64,000 bases of DNA, from positions 124,001-188,000 of the forward strand of contig CAJNDS010002692.1 of NCBI GenBank assembly GCA_905221605.1, read 5' to 3'. Positions 32,445 through 41,983 of the stretch are shown piece by piece. Position 1 is the first letter of the stretch. Each line of letters begins with the position of its first letter. The notes beneath the pieces were generated by a model that searched no databases, was not told where the DNA came from, and worked only from the letters and a program-made list of their open reading frames with translations. A program made the translations under genes and the position numbers. This DNA comes from Symbiodinium natans (Eukaryota; Sar; Dinophyceae; Suessiales; Symbiodiniaceae).

Positions 32445-35227
32445 TCACGATTTTTCCCCCCCTCCTCCCCCAAGACTGAGGTCGTCTACGCTGTCTTCCC
32501 CGTCTGGTTTCCGTCGCCATGCCACAGCATGCGACGGCGGCGTCTCCGCCCTCCACAGCTGCGTTGGCGGCGTCGACGGCGTCCTCTCTGGACCAGATGC
32601 GCTCGCCCCGCTTCCGCTCGTGACTTGACCTCCCTGCTTCTCCGTCACGTTGCAGTTGCCGCTGGCCTCTTCTTGGCTTTCTTGGACCAGTATCACTGGT
32701 CTGCCCCATCTCGTTCCGGTCCACGCGTCGATGCCCTGCACGGCCTCCCTGACCACGCTCGCCACTTCCCCTTCCAAGAACGGCATGGTTCGGACCAGCT
32801 GGCTGCGGACATTCCCCAGGCGATTTTGGCGTCGACGATTGCCTTGAAGAACTGCCTCTGCGTGCGCCGAACCAGCTGGCTGACGACGCCCAGGTCCTGT
32901 TGGAATTCTTCTACCTGAGCATCCTCTGTCCCGGCATCGGGCTTGCAATGCTTTGGCTGAGGCGGATGATCTTGCGGATGATCCCCGTGCATCTTCGGAG
33001 TCGCTTCGCTGGCGGCAGTGGGTGATCTCCCCCCACTGTGTCTGCGCTGACAGGTTGCTGCGGCTGGTTGCTGCTGCTGCTCGCTGATGTTAGTGGCATT
33101 GGCCCTTCCACCGCTCGGTTTTGGTTTGGTTCGAGCCTCAGGGGGGTTGGCAGCTGTGTGCTGGGGTTGGGTGTGCTTTGCGAGGGTAGGGCTGGGCTCG
33201 ACAGTTGTTGCAATGTGGCTAACATGGTCTGGAGGTGGGCCGCGGTCTCCTGGTGTCCTCCCCCTGTGGATTGGAGTAGCTGTAGGGCTCTGCGCACTGC
33301 TGTCTGGATGCCCGCAAGAATGGTTGAGGGCTGTTCCGCTGCCGCTGCCATTGTCTCTTCCGCGTGATCTGTGGCGGGTGTTTGTGGTGGTGGCGGTTGC
33401 AACGTGCTTCCTCCTGGGCTGCCTCGCCCCGCATTGTTGCGTGGGAACTGCCAGAGTTCCGTGTGGTCTGGTTCTGGCGGTGGATAATGTCCATCTTCGT
33501 CGCTGTCTGACTGGGGCGAGGGCGGCTGTGGGGGTTTAGGTTTGGGTGGGGTCTTAAGCCGTGGCTGAGACGGCTTGGCTTTGGGCTTTGCCTCCGGTTG
33601 TGACGCCTTCGGCGATTGTTGTGTTGGGTGTGCGGTGGTGGGCGTCTTTGGGAGGGAGTTGCTTCCCGGCGGTCCCTGTTGCTGCTGCATTGGCGTCACG
33701 GGTGGCTTGGAATTTGCTGGCGCTGGCAGGCTTGGAGCTCTAGCATCCCATGGTCAATTGTACCAGGCTTCGATAGGGGCCGCGGAGTGTTTCTGGAGGC
33801 GGGGTGTCATGTATGACCATGTTCCATTCTTGCCGTGGGCGCAGGGTGATCGTGCCCGTGGTGCCAGGTGGCAGACCCCCTGTTGGGTTCCTCGGCTGCT
33901 CTGGTCGCTATGCCTTGCGGTCGCGCTGTTTGTGCAGCACCATGAATGTCCAGCTGTGTGGCGCCTTTCCCCGCTGGATGGTGACGTGTGTAGATGCCGC
34001 CGGTGGTACGGTCGGGGGGCGGTATGTGGGCGCGCTTGCTCCCTCCTGTTAATAGCGGTGCTCCGGGCAGCCAAGGGCGGGCGACTGGCTCTCCCACTAC
34101 CCGCTCCGCCTGCATTGTCTGGGCGGGTCGTGATCCTTCTTGTTTGGTCTGCGGCGGTGGCTGTGTTTGTGGTGGTTTGGGCGCACTCGGTCGCTGGGAC
34201 GGTGGCTGTTTTGGCGGCGGCTGCGGCGGGTTTTGCTGCTGCGGTCTCGACTGCGGCTGCGGCTGTTGTTTTGGCTGCGAGATCTGTGGCTGCGGCGGCG
34301 TTGGTTGTTTTGGCTGCAGTTGCTGTGGCTGCTGCGTTGCTTGTGTTGCGCTGTTCCTGTCTGGGCTGAGGCCTGGAGGAGGTTTATTGGTTGGCCGCTG
34401 TTACCCCTGCGACGGTTCAGGAGGTCAGCTAGTGGTTGTTGATTCATTTTGTCCTGCATGTTTTGCCTGTACCGTCGCCATTGCTCATTCACGCTGGGGT
34501 GGGACGCGAAAGCTGGATCATCTGCCGGCGGGGGCGCTATATATGCCCCTGCTCTTTGTAACTCACGCTTGCGGCGGAGCTTTTCGTTTTTGTTGCTGCG
34601 GCGGATGTCCCCCCCTCCTGGCGCGGCGGGTGCTTGCAGGAGGGTCTGCTTGCGCGGTGGTGTCGCTTTCCACCCCGTCGGTGGCTGTGGTGGCTTCCGT
34701 GGCTGTGTCTCCCTGCTCACGCGGCGCTTCTGCGGCTGTGTCCTGTCGCGTTTCTGTTGGTGCAGGGGGGCTGGGCGTGGTCGCCGCGTCATTGGTTGGT
34801 AACTCCTGAGTTACCAGCTCCGGCTGCTGTGGTTGCTGGCGTTGGTGTTGCCCTGCTTGTATTGCTGCTGTGTGAGGAGCAACAGTTGGTATTGCTCCCA
34901 TTGTTCCTCAAGTTGTCGCTGGAGTTGCCGCGCGTGTTCCCTCTCCCTCAGGTATTGCAGCTCGAAGTCCATGGGTTGAGGGGGAGAGGGGAGGGGGGGG
35001 GCAACGATGGGACAGTCATGGTGTGAGCTGGCGGGCGGGGAGCATTGCGTTGGCGGCAGTGGATCTGCGCTGGATCTCGCTTCCGGGTCTCGCTCGTTTG
35101 CCGGCGTCGGCGTGGTGGCAGCTATGACCCCGAAAGCTCGGGCTCCAACACGCAAGGCGCGCCCCAGCCGCTCGGCTATGTCCGCCAGTCTCGGAAAGTG
35201 TCTGCGCGATATGATCCCGGACGCCAT
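32445..35227 (-). pseudogene. Pro/Gln-rich coding region 3' of the decayed retroelement copy
   Basis: Long minus-strand frames replace one another: 35227-34811 (ELQYLREREHARQLQRQLEE, a coiled-coil-like stretch), 34792-34097 (WRRYRQNMQDKMNQQPLADL then an Arg/Ser-rich tail), 33699-32911 (Pro/Lys-rich, then AGIQTAVRRALQLLQSTGGG) and 32992-32445 (FQQDLGVVSQLVRRTQRQFF). Frame changes suggest decay or missed introns. Composition and short motifs (LLNRRRGN versus LLNRHKQP; AAHLQTMLATLQQL versus HLVAALQCLGRV) match the region 3' of the intact element's reverse transcriptase. Confidence 0.5.
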
Positions 35228-35244
35228 CCAAAATGTCGTATTCT

Positions 35245-36182
35245 TCAGGCTTCAGTCCGGCGGTGGGATTTGCGTGAAAGCCACTGTGGGCGTGTTCGAC
35301 GCTGGTGGCAGGTGCGTCGGTGTGTGAGTTGCTGTGGCTTCCCCCTCTGCGGGGCTGAGGGGGACGTATGAGTCATCCCACGCTGTCCATGGCATGGGTC
35401 GGTGTTTGCTGAGTTCCCCTGCACTGGGGCCTGGATCTTTGGCAAGAGTATCGTAGCACCTTCTCCCGTTTGCGGCGGGATCTGCGCCTTGTACAGGTAG
35501 TCGTTCAGAGCCCATAGGATGGCTCCCTCCCATTGCTCATGCTGCAGCATTGCCAGGAGGGCTTCATGACTAATTCCATCAGGGCCAGTACTTTTCCCTC
35601 TTTCCCACGTCTGCGTGGCCAGGCGAAGTTCTTCCCCTGTGAAAGCTTTCCAGGGCATTTCTTTGCAACGAAGGCGCAGGCGATCTGATACTTCACGCAG
35701 GGCCTTGTCCACCTCCTCCACGGATCGCTTGCCAAAGATTCCCCGAAATGGAGCTGCAGTTTACGCTGCCATTCTGGATCATCCAAGAGGGCATGTTCCC
35801 AGCGTTTACGATTGCTGGATTGTTCCAGAGTGTGTAGGGCCACCCAATTAAGCTTCACCGCTTGTTCACGAAGGTGTTGTTGCCAGGAATTGCGTTCACG
35901 TCGGCTCATCTTGAAAACAGATTTCCACGCTTGTCTTCTGAGGGGCCCTGGCGGTAAACTCCTGGCATCTCGTCTCAGTTGGCGAAGTTCTTCCGATTCT
36001 CTGAAGGGGAGCGTGGCCTTGCCCGGAATGGTGATCCGAGTCGCCATATCTGCAATCGCCTTCTCGATGTCTCCCTGCGGCGGCTGGGCTACATGCACAG
36101 CAAACTTGTCCGCCTCCTGCAGCCTGCGAGGCCCCCACGGTGTCTTGTGTCCTAAGGACTGGATTTTCCAGGGGATTTCCAA
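35245..36182 (-). pseudogene. Decayed non-LTR reverse transcriptase fragment
   Basis: Matches ORF2 of the intact element part by part: SEELRQLRRDARSLPPGPLR versus SDFLKQLRREARRAPWGDRR; GKSTGPDGISHEALLAMLQH versus RKATGVDQVSLEALQAMLQD; GEGATILLPK versus GEGVTILLPK. It changes frame near 35,700 and ends after the RPITL-equivalent (RPMPW), before motifs A, B and C. The catalytic aspartates are therefore absent and the copy cannot encode an active reverse transcriptase. Confidence 0.8.
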
Positions 36183-36208
36183 GGCTACTGGCTCATGATC
36201 AGTTGCAG

Positions 36209-36870
36209 CTACAAAAGAACTTGTCCAACATCTCCTTGTCGCCCCGCGTAGATGCCCTTAAGGAGGATGTAGTCCAATCGGCGGGTTGTAGGGGAAGCGC
36301 GTGGGCTTGTGGAGCTGCTGGCGCGGGAGGTTGAAGCCAGACACCGCCTTCCAACGCAAGATGGCCTCTCCCCTCCCTGTTTGCGCTCGCTCTCCCCGCT
36401 CCGCTCGCTCGAAGGTCTCGTTAGCATCCACACCAATGACGACTTTGTTGCCTCCAACGACCCCCCCCAGCGCATCAAGGATTTCCTCCGTCTGCGTTAT
36501 GGTAGCATGGTGCGGGATGTGGACTGAGGCCAGGCGCAGAAGGAGCTTTCCATGAAGGATTGATAACGCGGCGCACAAAAAAGCATGCAAAACTGTAATT
36601 GAACTACGCGTGCCCATGTCTGCTCGGAAGGCAATCCCTTGTCCTCGCCAGTCCTGGGCGGCTTTGCCGCATACGAGGTGCCAACCATCCAGGTCTAAGT
36701 GTTGAATTCCTTCATCCACAACTAGTTCTTGCAAAAAGACGACACAGGGGCCACGACACAGGGGCCCTTCATGTTTGCGAAGAGCTTGCTCCGGTCTGCC
36801 CGGACTGCACGGAAGACTTCCACCAGTTTCGCCGGCCGAAGTCCCCCATGTTTTCGTTTTTTTTTCAAGA
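36209..36870 (-). pseudogene. Decayed LINE endonuclease (EEP family) fragment
   Basis: Apurinic-type endonuclease similar to the N-terminal part of the intact ORF2: VVFLQELVVDEG (QE motif), VHIPHHATITQTEEILDALG, VIGVDANETF (D-N motif) and, after a frame change, TRRLDYILLKG. The first Asn motif (TWN) is missing; sequence 5' of about 36,870 no longer aligns. It is the 5' part of the same decayed copy as 35245-36182. Confidence 0.75.
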
Positions 36871-37163
36871 TCGGAACAAGAAGAATGCAAAAACATAAAG
36901 CAATGTGAATACAAATGATTCATCCAAATAGTTCTCGCAGCACTGATTATACCACATATGTGCATGTGACTATCTATGTTGACCCTTCGAGAAGCGGTCT
37001 CTTGATGTGTTTTAAGTGAAACTCAGTAAACTGGCAGCGGGTGACGACACAGTACTGTGGCAAGTAGCACGCGGCACGTTGGCCAAATTCTCTTTTGATC
37101 CACAAGCTGCTGTCTACGGGCAAAGAAGCCAACGCAAGGAACCATGACCGCGCGGCATTGCTC

Positions 37164-37433
37164 TCAGTCCAAGTTGATGCCGTTGTAGCGCGCCAACTGA
37201 TCTTCAAGCTCCTTGATTTTGCTGGCCTGCGCAGCTAGCGTGGCAGCAAGGCTTTCCTTCTGCGCCTCGGCACCTTTCTGGAAGCTCTTGCGGTCTCGCT
37301 TCTTCCAAAACGCCGGGGCAAGCACCGTGACCACCGGAACAGGCGCCACCACCAGAACAGGCGTCTTTGTCGCGGCCTCATCCATTGCCAAAGATGCCTC
37401 GTCGACCTCTTCTATGCATGGCAAACGTGGCAT
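37164..37433 (-). CDS. Small intronless protein, Ala/Val-rich with C-terminal coiled coil; probable retroposed cDNA
   Basis: 89 codons from the first ATG (MPRLPCIEEVDEASLAMDEA); the frame upstream closes at a TAG. A hydrophobic Ala/Val/Pro middle (PVLVVAPVPVVTVLAP) is followed by WKKRDRKSF and a heptad-like helix (LAATLAAQASKIKELEDQLA). No family recognised. Its 5' flank starts with a spliced-leader-like GGCTCAAG at 37492-37499, directly after a purine tract, as expected of a trans-spliced mRNA copied back into the genome. There is no obvious poly(A) before the decayed retroelement begins near 36.9 kb. Confidence 0.5.
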   Translation of the reverse strand: MPRLPCIEEVDEASLAMDEAATKTPVLVVAPVPVVTVLAPAFWKKRDRKSFQKGAEAQKESLAATLAAQASKIKELEDQLARYNGINLD

Positions 37434-37480
37434 CCCGAAAGCAAACAGCAGCAAAAGTCGGATTCTGGAAACCAATGTTC

Positions 37481-37499
37481 GAGCCTAAACACTTGAGCC
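37481..37499 (-). other. Probable relict spliced leader
   Basis: Minus strand reads GGCTCAAG (37499-37492), the 3' end of the dinoflagellate spliced leader, followed by TGTTTAGGCTC, which may be a decayed second copy (ATTTTGGCTC). It immediately follows an (AGAA)n tract and precedes the 89-codon gene. Weaker than the 47.4-kb relict, since only eight bases are exact. Confidence 0.5.
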
Positions 37500-37500
37500 T

Positions 37501-37560
37501 CTCTTTCTTTCTTTCTTTCTAGGGGCTTGGGGTCTGCGCCCCGGGCATCTATGCCCGCCC
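37501..37560 (-). repeat. Purine tail and hairpins at the element's 3' end
   Basis: Minus strand, 5' to 3': GGGCATAGATGCCC-type hairpin, GGGGCGCAGACCCCAAGCCCC, then TAGAAAGAAAGAAAGAAAGA. The arrangement (GC hairpin, AAGCCCC-TAG, purine repeat) parallels 32140-32200. The tail runs straight into the SL relict at 37499. Confidence 0.55.
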
Positions 37561-37959
37561 CTGTTTCGGGGTGGAAGTGGTCGGTGGCCGGTGCCCGGGT
37601 GTACTCTGCCAACCGTTCAGCCCCCCCCCCCCCTTTTCCTCACTCTTCCCCCTGTGACCGGTTAGAGTAGGTTGGCTGCTCGACACCCCGGTACCTGGTT
37701 GAGCGTGAGACTAGTGATCCTGGACCCCTCGACAACAGCAAACAGGCCCCCAGACCCTGAACCGGAGAACTTGACCGACAAGCAAAGCCCCCTCTAAGTT
37801 CCCGGGGTTCCTCTGGGATCACTGTGAAAGGGTGAGACTTTGAGTTGGCATTTCGGGCTCGGGCTCATCATCGGGGTTGTTGCCATAACACGTTACAAGC
37901 CCCCAAACCTGAACCTAAGCAAGACCCTCCCAAGGCGTTGCTACAGCCCCCAGTTAGTT

Positions 37960-38721
37960 CTACTCGAGCCCTGCATGCTCGCGTCTACGCCTGTGCTCAT
38001 CCGGTAGACTCAGTAGTGCTTGTCCTGCTGGTAGTCCCCCAACACGTCTTCTGCTGGGAGTCCCACCACTACTGCGTGTCACTCGTCTGCGGAATGGTGG
38101 CCCCCCGCTACGTGATCTTCGGGTTCTTTGTCCCCATCCAAGGCGCCTTCGCTGCTTCGACCTTCTCCTTGCTGCTGCCTCCCCTCTTTGCGCCTCCCCC
38201 CTCCTGCGGACTGGCCCTTCGAACTGGGCCGGCGTCAGCGTGGAGCTCAGCGGCGGTGGTGGGCTCCACGGAACGGTTGCTTGGGTGCTCGGCCCCCCCG
38301 CCCCCGGTGTGGTCGGCAGTGCATTGCAGCGCCCCCCTTCCACTCCTCCCTCCAGGTCGCAGATCTCCGTCTCGGTGTCCCTGCCATTGTCACGATCATG
38401 TAGTTCTTCTTCGGGTGGCGGCAGCTCGCGATGTTCTTCCACGTGCCTCCTTTCCCTGCCCCCGCCGCCTCCATCTGTCCCCCTGCCTGTCCCTTCTGCG
38501 TGGTGTGTGGGCGGTGGTGGTGGTGGGTGCATCTCCTCCCCGCTGTTCCCAAACGTGTCCTCGATCGCCAGGAGTTCTCCCCCCCATAGCTCGGTGCTCC
38601 ACTCATCCAGGGCCCCGAGCGCCGCTTGTACTTGTTGTCGGACCTCCCCCCGGTGAAGGGCAGCAGATGCCGGAGAATGCTTCTCGCTCGCATTGCTGGG
38701 TGTCCCCCCGTTTGCAGCCAC
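37960..38721 (-). CDS. Pro/Arg-rich frame, continuation of the retroelement's 3' coding region
   Basis: 253 codons. The N-terminal part is protein-like and probably helical (GEVRQQVQAALGALDEWSTE, LLAIEDTFGNSGEE); it continues the sense of the overlapping 474-codon frame, which loses coding character at the same place (near 38,700). A frameshift or small intron is likely. It contains EEELHDRDNGRDTETE, a peptide whose DNA recurs at 42061-42101. Confidence 0.4.
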   Translation of the reverse strand: MAANGGTPSNASEKHSPASAALHRGEVRQQVQAALGALDEWSTELWGGELLAIEDTFGNSGEEMHPPPPPPTHHAEGTGRGTDGGGGGRERRHVEEHRELPPPEEELHDRDNGRDTETEICDLEGGVEGGRCNALPTTPGAGGPSTQATVPWSPPPPLSSTLTPAQFEGPVRRRGEAQRGEAAARRRSKQRRRLGWGQRTRRSRSGGPPFRRRVTRSSGGTPSRRRVGGLPAGQALLSLPDEHRRRREHAGLE

Positions 38722-39671
38722 CCCCTATCCCCAGCCGGTGCCGCCTCCTCCCCCCCCGCTGCCAGGCTAATCGCGTCTGCCGGGTGTACTCCTTCGCTTG
38801 CTTGTTCACTCCCCCCAGTGTTGAGCGTCACTTCTAGCGCAATGGCCTCCGCCCCCACACATGCTTCTGCGTGATGTTGCACGTGTTGTATCTGGCCAGC
38901 TGCCTGGTGGTGGTTGGGGTAACTGAGTGCTAGCAGGGCTGCTTGTTCTGCTTCTGCTGCCTTGCTTTCAGCCATGCTTTGTAACTCCCAGTTGCTGGTC
39001 CTCTTGACAGCGTCCAGCCACCTCCTCCCCTGCCTCACCAGGTGCAGGATGGTCATTGTGTCCTGCATTCTTTCCTCCGTTGTGAGGGCCCCCCAACCCC
39101 GGCAGACCTGCCCCGCCAGTCTCGCCACCTCTTCCCACGTAGTGGTCCCCCCTTGTGATTGCAGCTGGCCTCCTTGCGTAGAACGCCCCGCTTCCGTTGC
39201 ACGTGTGATAGGCTCGACCAGTCTGCCGTGCCTGCCCGGTTGTGCCACCCCCGCCCCGTCCCTGCTGCTGCTGCTCCCGTATCCTTCCTCGCCTGGGCCG
39301 GGTTCCCGCGTGGTTGGTGGTGGCAGTGGTGGTGGTTGCTGTGGGGTGGTGCCGCCGACGCTGTTGTTTTCGTGTTCGCCCCCCTCTTCCTCCTCTTCCT
39401 CTCCTGTGACCCGCCCTAGGCATTGAAGCGCTGCCACCAGGTGTCCTTCCCCCTCTTCTATCGTTGCTGCCCCTTCTCCTTCTCCTGCTTGTCCCCGGAG
39501 GGCACTCAGTGCTGCGTGTATGTAGGTGCTTGCTGTGGTGGCCCGCCTTTCCTTGGCCCCCATCCTGGGCCGCTTGCTTGGTGGCTGAGCCCCCGCTGGG
39601 CGTTGTCCAGCGCGTTTGGGTGCGCCTTTCCTTCCTCCTCCCCCGTTCCTTCTTCCCCTACCTTTCTGCAC
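38247..39671 (-). CDS. Long Gly/Glu/Pro-rich frame with helical segments, retroelement 3' coding region
   Basis: 474 codons. After a basic N-terminus, helical segments appear: STYIHAALSALRGQAGEGEG, HLVAALQCLGRV, an acidic run (EEEEEEGGEHEN), then WEEVARLAGQVCRGWGALTT and MQDTMTILHLVRQGRRWLDA, ending in AESKAAEAEQAALLALSYPN. Coding character fades after about 38,700, where 38721-37960 takes over. No family recognised. Similar helical motifs occur in the decayed copy (33.7-32.9 kb), supporting a conserved role in this element family. Confidence 0.45.
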   Translation of the reverse strand: MQKGRGRRNGGGGRKGAPKRAGQRPAGAQPPSKRPRMGAKERRATTASTYIHAALSALRGQAGEGEGAATIEEGEGHLVAALQCLGRVTGEEEEEEGGEHENNSVGGTTPQQPPPLPPPTTREPGPGEEGYGSSSSRDGAGVAQPGRHGRLVEPITRATEAGRSTQGGQLQSQGGTTTWEEVARLAGQVCRGWGALTTEERMQDTMTILHLVRQGRRWLDAVKRTSNWELQSMAESKAAEAEQAALLALSYPNHHQAAGQIQHVQHHAEACVGAEAIALEVTLNTGGSEQASEGVHPADAISLAAGGEEAAPAGDRGWLQTGGHPAMRARSILRHLLPFTGGRSDNKYKRRSGPWMSGAPSYGGENSWRSRTRLGTAGRRCTHHHHRPHTTQKGQAGGQMEAAGAGKGGTWKNIASCRHPKKNYMIVTMAGTPRRRSATWREEWKGGAAMHCRPHRGRGGRAPKQPFRGAHHRR

Positions 39672-39834
39672 CAGGAGCGTGTCGTCTCCTTCCTCGTCTT
39701 GTGCTGCTGCGGTTGTCGTTGCTGGTGCTGTGGGGCGCTGCGTGTTGGCTGCCGCGCTCCCGTCAGTGGGGTTGGGGTCGTGGGCGTCAGTGGTCGTCTC
39801 AGTGACGGTGGTGTCCGTGGTGATGGTTGCGTGC

Positions 39835-40422
39835 TCACCGGCGGTGTGGGTGGTGGCGCGGTTCTCGCTCGCAGGTGGCGGTGGCTGTGGTGGTGCGTGC
39901 CCTGACCCAGAGGAGCCCCCTTGCTGGTGGTTGGGTCTGGTGATGGGGCGTAGCGCATCGGTAGATGTGGGGGTCCACTCTGGCTAGTTGCCCCTGTTGG
40001 AGTGGGACGTGTGTGACAGCTTCTTCCTCCTCATCCTCCTCACCCCCCCTTGGTCGGCCCTCCCCTGTTTGCAGCACGGCCATCACCCACACATCCTCGC
40101 CGCGCACCTTCCTGAGCTGGCCTATTACCCCGACCCGGAGCGGTGGTGGTTGATCCGCCCCCTGGGGCGTGTTCACCCCCCTCTGCCGCACCCGTCGCCC
40201 CCCCTGGTACGTGCTGGTTGCCAGGGAGGACTTCAAATTCCCATATGCATACCCCCGGTTGCCCCCAGCGGAAGACGATCTGTGCTCGCCTGGTGATAGG
40301 GAGTAGGGGAGGCCCATCCTGGGACCATTCCCAGCGGTCATCTTCTGCTTGGCGTTGTGCTGCTTCTGCTGCTGCTGTCCCCGCTGCTTTCGTGTCGGTG
40401 GGCTGCTGGTTGGCTTCTGCAT
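39835..40422 (-). CDS. Frame with a beta-rich segment, retroelement 3' coding region
   Basis: 195 codons overlapping the 647-codon frame. Its middle is clearly protein-like (RVGVIGQLRKVRGEDVWVMA, LQQGQLARVDPHIYRC), with an acidic run (GGEEDEEEEA). It probably continues the domain whose first half (RRAQIVFRWGQPGVCIWEFE) is in the 647-codon frame, so a frame change near 40,220-40,170 is inferred. Confidence 0.4.
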   Translation of the reverse strand: MQKPTSSPPTRKQRGQQQQKQHNAKQKMTAGNGPRMGLPYSLSPGEHRSSSAGGNRGYAYGNLKSSLATSTYQGGRRVRQRGVNTPQGADQPPPLRVGVIGQLRKVRGEDVWVMAVLQTGEGRPRGGEEDEEEEAVTHVPLQQGQLARVDPHIYRCATPHHQTQPPARGLLWVRARTTTATATCEREPRHHPHRR

Positions 40423-41983
40423 ACGGGGGCTCTGGGCTGTCGTCGTGGTCGCTGCTGCTCCAGTGTGTCTCGGAGCTGTCGCTGTCCTCCCCGTCTGCTC
40501 CGGCCCCCCCCGACTCCGACTGTGGTTGTGGTGGCTGTGGTGGTGGTTGCTCGCCCCCCCCTCTGGGTTGCTTGTGGCGGTTCAGCAGCTCTGCCCAGTC
40601 GGTGGGTTGCCCGTCCCTTTCCGTCCCTCCCGCCGCCCCCCCGTGCTGTGCATGCGGTCTGGGTTGGTTTTGCTGGGCTTGCTTCCGCTCCCATGCTCGC
40701 AGTGCTTTTTGCTCTCTGTTGCGCGTCCTTTGCTCGCCCCTCCCTTCGTGTCTGTTTCTGGCTCTTCTTGCCATGGCCTCCTCAAATGTCTCCCCTTCCC
40801 GCATGTACCAGTGTGCCGGGCCGTCTTGCTTCTTCCCCCCCGCGCCGTCTGCCTGCCCCGTTTGCGGTGGATGTTGGTCTTGGCAGTGCTCGTCCGCGTC
40901 TTGGTCATCTTCGTCGTCTGTGGGTGGTTGCGGCGGCGGCGGTTTAGGCTGTGCCTTGGCGGCAGGCCGCTCCCCCTCAGCTGTCACCCCCCCGTTCGCC
41001 GTTGGGTCAGTGTGTGCTTTTGCTTTGGGGGGGCATGGTGGCGGTTGTTTGACAGGGGGCCCCGGGTTGGCTTTGGTTGGCGGTATTGGTTGCTGGTGCT
41101 GCTGCCCCCCCTGTCCCGGATCGATGCGCTGGTGGTCTGCTGGTTGTTGGGCGCCGTGGGCCCCTCCGTTGCTGGCGGGTTGGTTGCCGGGCTGCGTCTG
41201 TGATGTCTGGTTGGTGCCTCCGGCTGGTGGGCTGGGCCCCTGCCATGGGTGTTGGGGTGGCGTTCTGGGCCCCACGGTTCCCATGTCTGGCGAGCTGGAT
41301 GGGTGCTGGGGGGGGTGGGTGGCCCGTCCTGGTTGGTGCCCCGCGGCGTGCTGTTGTGCTTGGAGCGCCTCCAGAGCGTTCCGACTGTGCTGCCGGAGTA
41401 GTTGCTCGACCACGGCTAGCCATGGGGCGTTGGCCGGTACGATGGGTATTGTAACTGTGAGGTGTTCCTCCTGTAGTCCTATGGTGGGGACATGGGTGGA
41501 GGGTAGGAAGGGCGGGCGGTGGGTGTGGTGATTGCGGTGGGTGTTCCCCCTTCTCGGCAGGAGGGTGTGGGGGCCTTGTGGTTCTGGTGGTGGGACTTGT
41601 CCTGGTATGTGCACTGGTCCGGTGGGGTCCCCCCTGGCGTGTGTGGTGGCGGCTGTGTCATGCGTTGGGGTGGTGGCCTGTGGTGGGCAGTGGTTGTTTG
41701 GGCCTGGGATGGCCGGCTCCACGTTCCATGGGTCCGTGTCGGGGTCATAGGGTGCTGGGAGTCGGACCCCCCATGGCGTGGTGGCCACATTGGTCTGTGG
41801 TGGAGGGGTGCTGTCAGGTGCCGGCTGGGCTGCCGGGTAGAGGAAGTCGTCCCACGGCGTGGCGTGGTGGGCGGGTGTGTCGTGGGGTTTCCCCCTTCTC
41901 TTCGGGGTGTGAGGTCCCCCGATGGAGTGGTGGGCGGGGGGTCCTCTTTGGGCACGGTGCTGCGTGGGACCGGGTCCTGGCAC
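40040..41983 (-). CDS. 647-codon Pro/Gln/Gly-rich protein, retroelement 3' coding region
   Basis: A long uninterrupted minus-strand frame. Low-complexity Pro/His/Gln sequence dominates, with islands: TIPIVPANAPWLAVVEQLLR plus QHSRNALEALQAQQH, a charged stretch (TFEEAMARRARNRHEGRGEQ), DWAELLNRHKQPRGG, an acidic patch (DGEDSDSSETHWSSSD) and RRAQIVFRWGQPGVCIWEFE. It resembles a disordered nucleic-acid-binding or gag-like protein by composition only. Antisense Cys/Trp-rich frames of up to 462 codons on the plus strand are shadows. Confidence 0.5.
   Translation of the reverse strand: MPGPGPTQHRAQRGPPAHHSIGGPHTPKRRGKPHDTPAHHATPWDDFLYPAAQPAPDSTPPPQTNVATTPWGVRLPAPYDPDTDPWNVEPAIPGPNNHCPPQATTPTHDTAATTHARGDPTGPVHIPGQVPPPEPQGPHTLLPRRGNTHRNHHTHRPPFLPSTHVPTIGLQEEHLTVTIPIVPANAPWLAVVEQLLRQHSRNALEALQAQQHAAGHQPGRATHPPQHPSSSPDMGTVGPRTPPQHPWQGPSPPAGGTNQTSQTQPGNQPASNGGAHGAQQPADHQRIDPGQGGQQHQQPIPPTKANPGPPVKQPPPCPPKAKAHTDPTANGGVTAEGERPAAKAQPKPPPPQPPTDDEDDQDADEHCQDQHPPQTGQADGAGGKKQDGPAHWYMREGETFEEAMARRARNRHEGRGEQRTRNREQKALRAWERKQAQQNQPRPHAQHGGAAGGTERDGQPTDWAELLNRHKQPRGGGEQPPPQPPQPQSESGGAGADGEDSDSSETHWSSSDHDDSPEPPYAEANQQPTDTKAAGTAAAEAAQRQAEDDRWEWSQDGPPLLPITRRAQIVFRWGQPGVCIWEFEVLPGNQHVPGGATGAAEGGEHAPGGGSTTTAPGRGNRPAQEGARRGCVGDGRAANRGGPTKGG

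Noticed and set aside
40143-41531. 462-codon plus-strand frame, Cys/Trp/Gly-rich
   Set aside because: It is exactly antisense to the Pro/Gln-rich minus-strand frame; the composition is the complement of proline codons. No motif is present.
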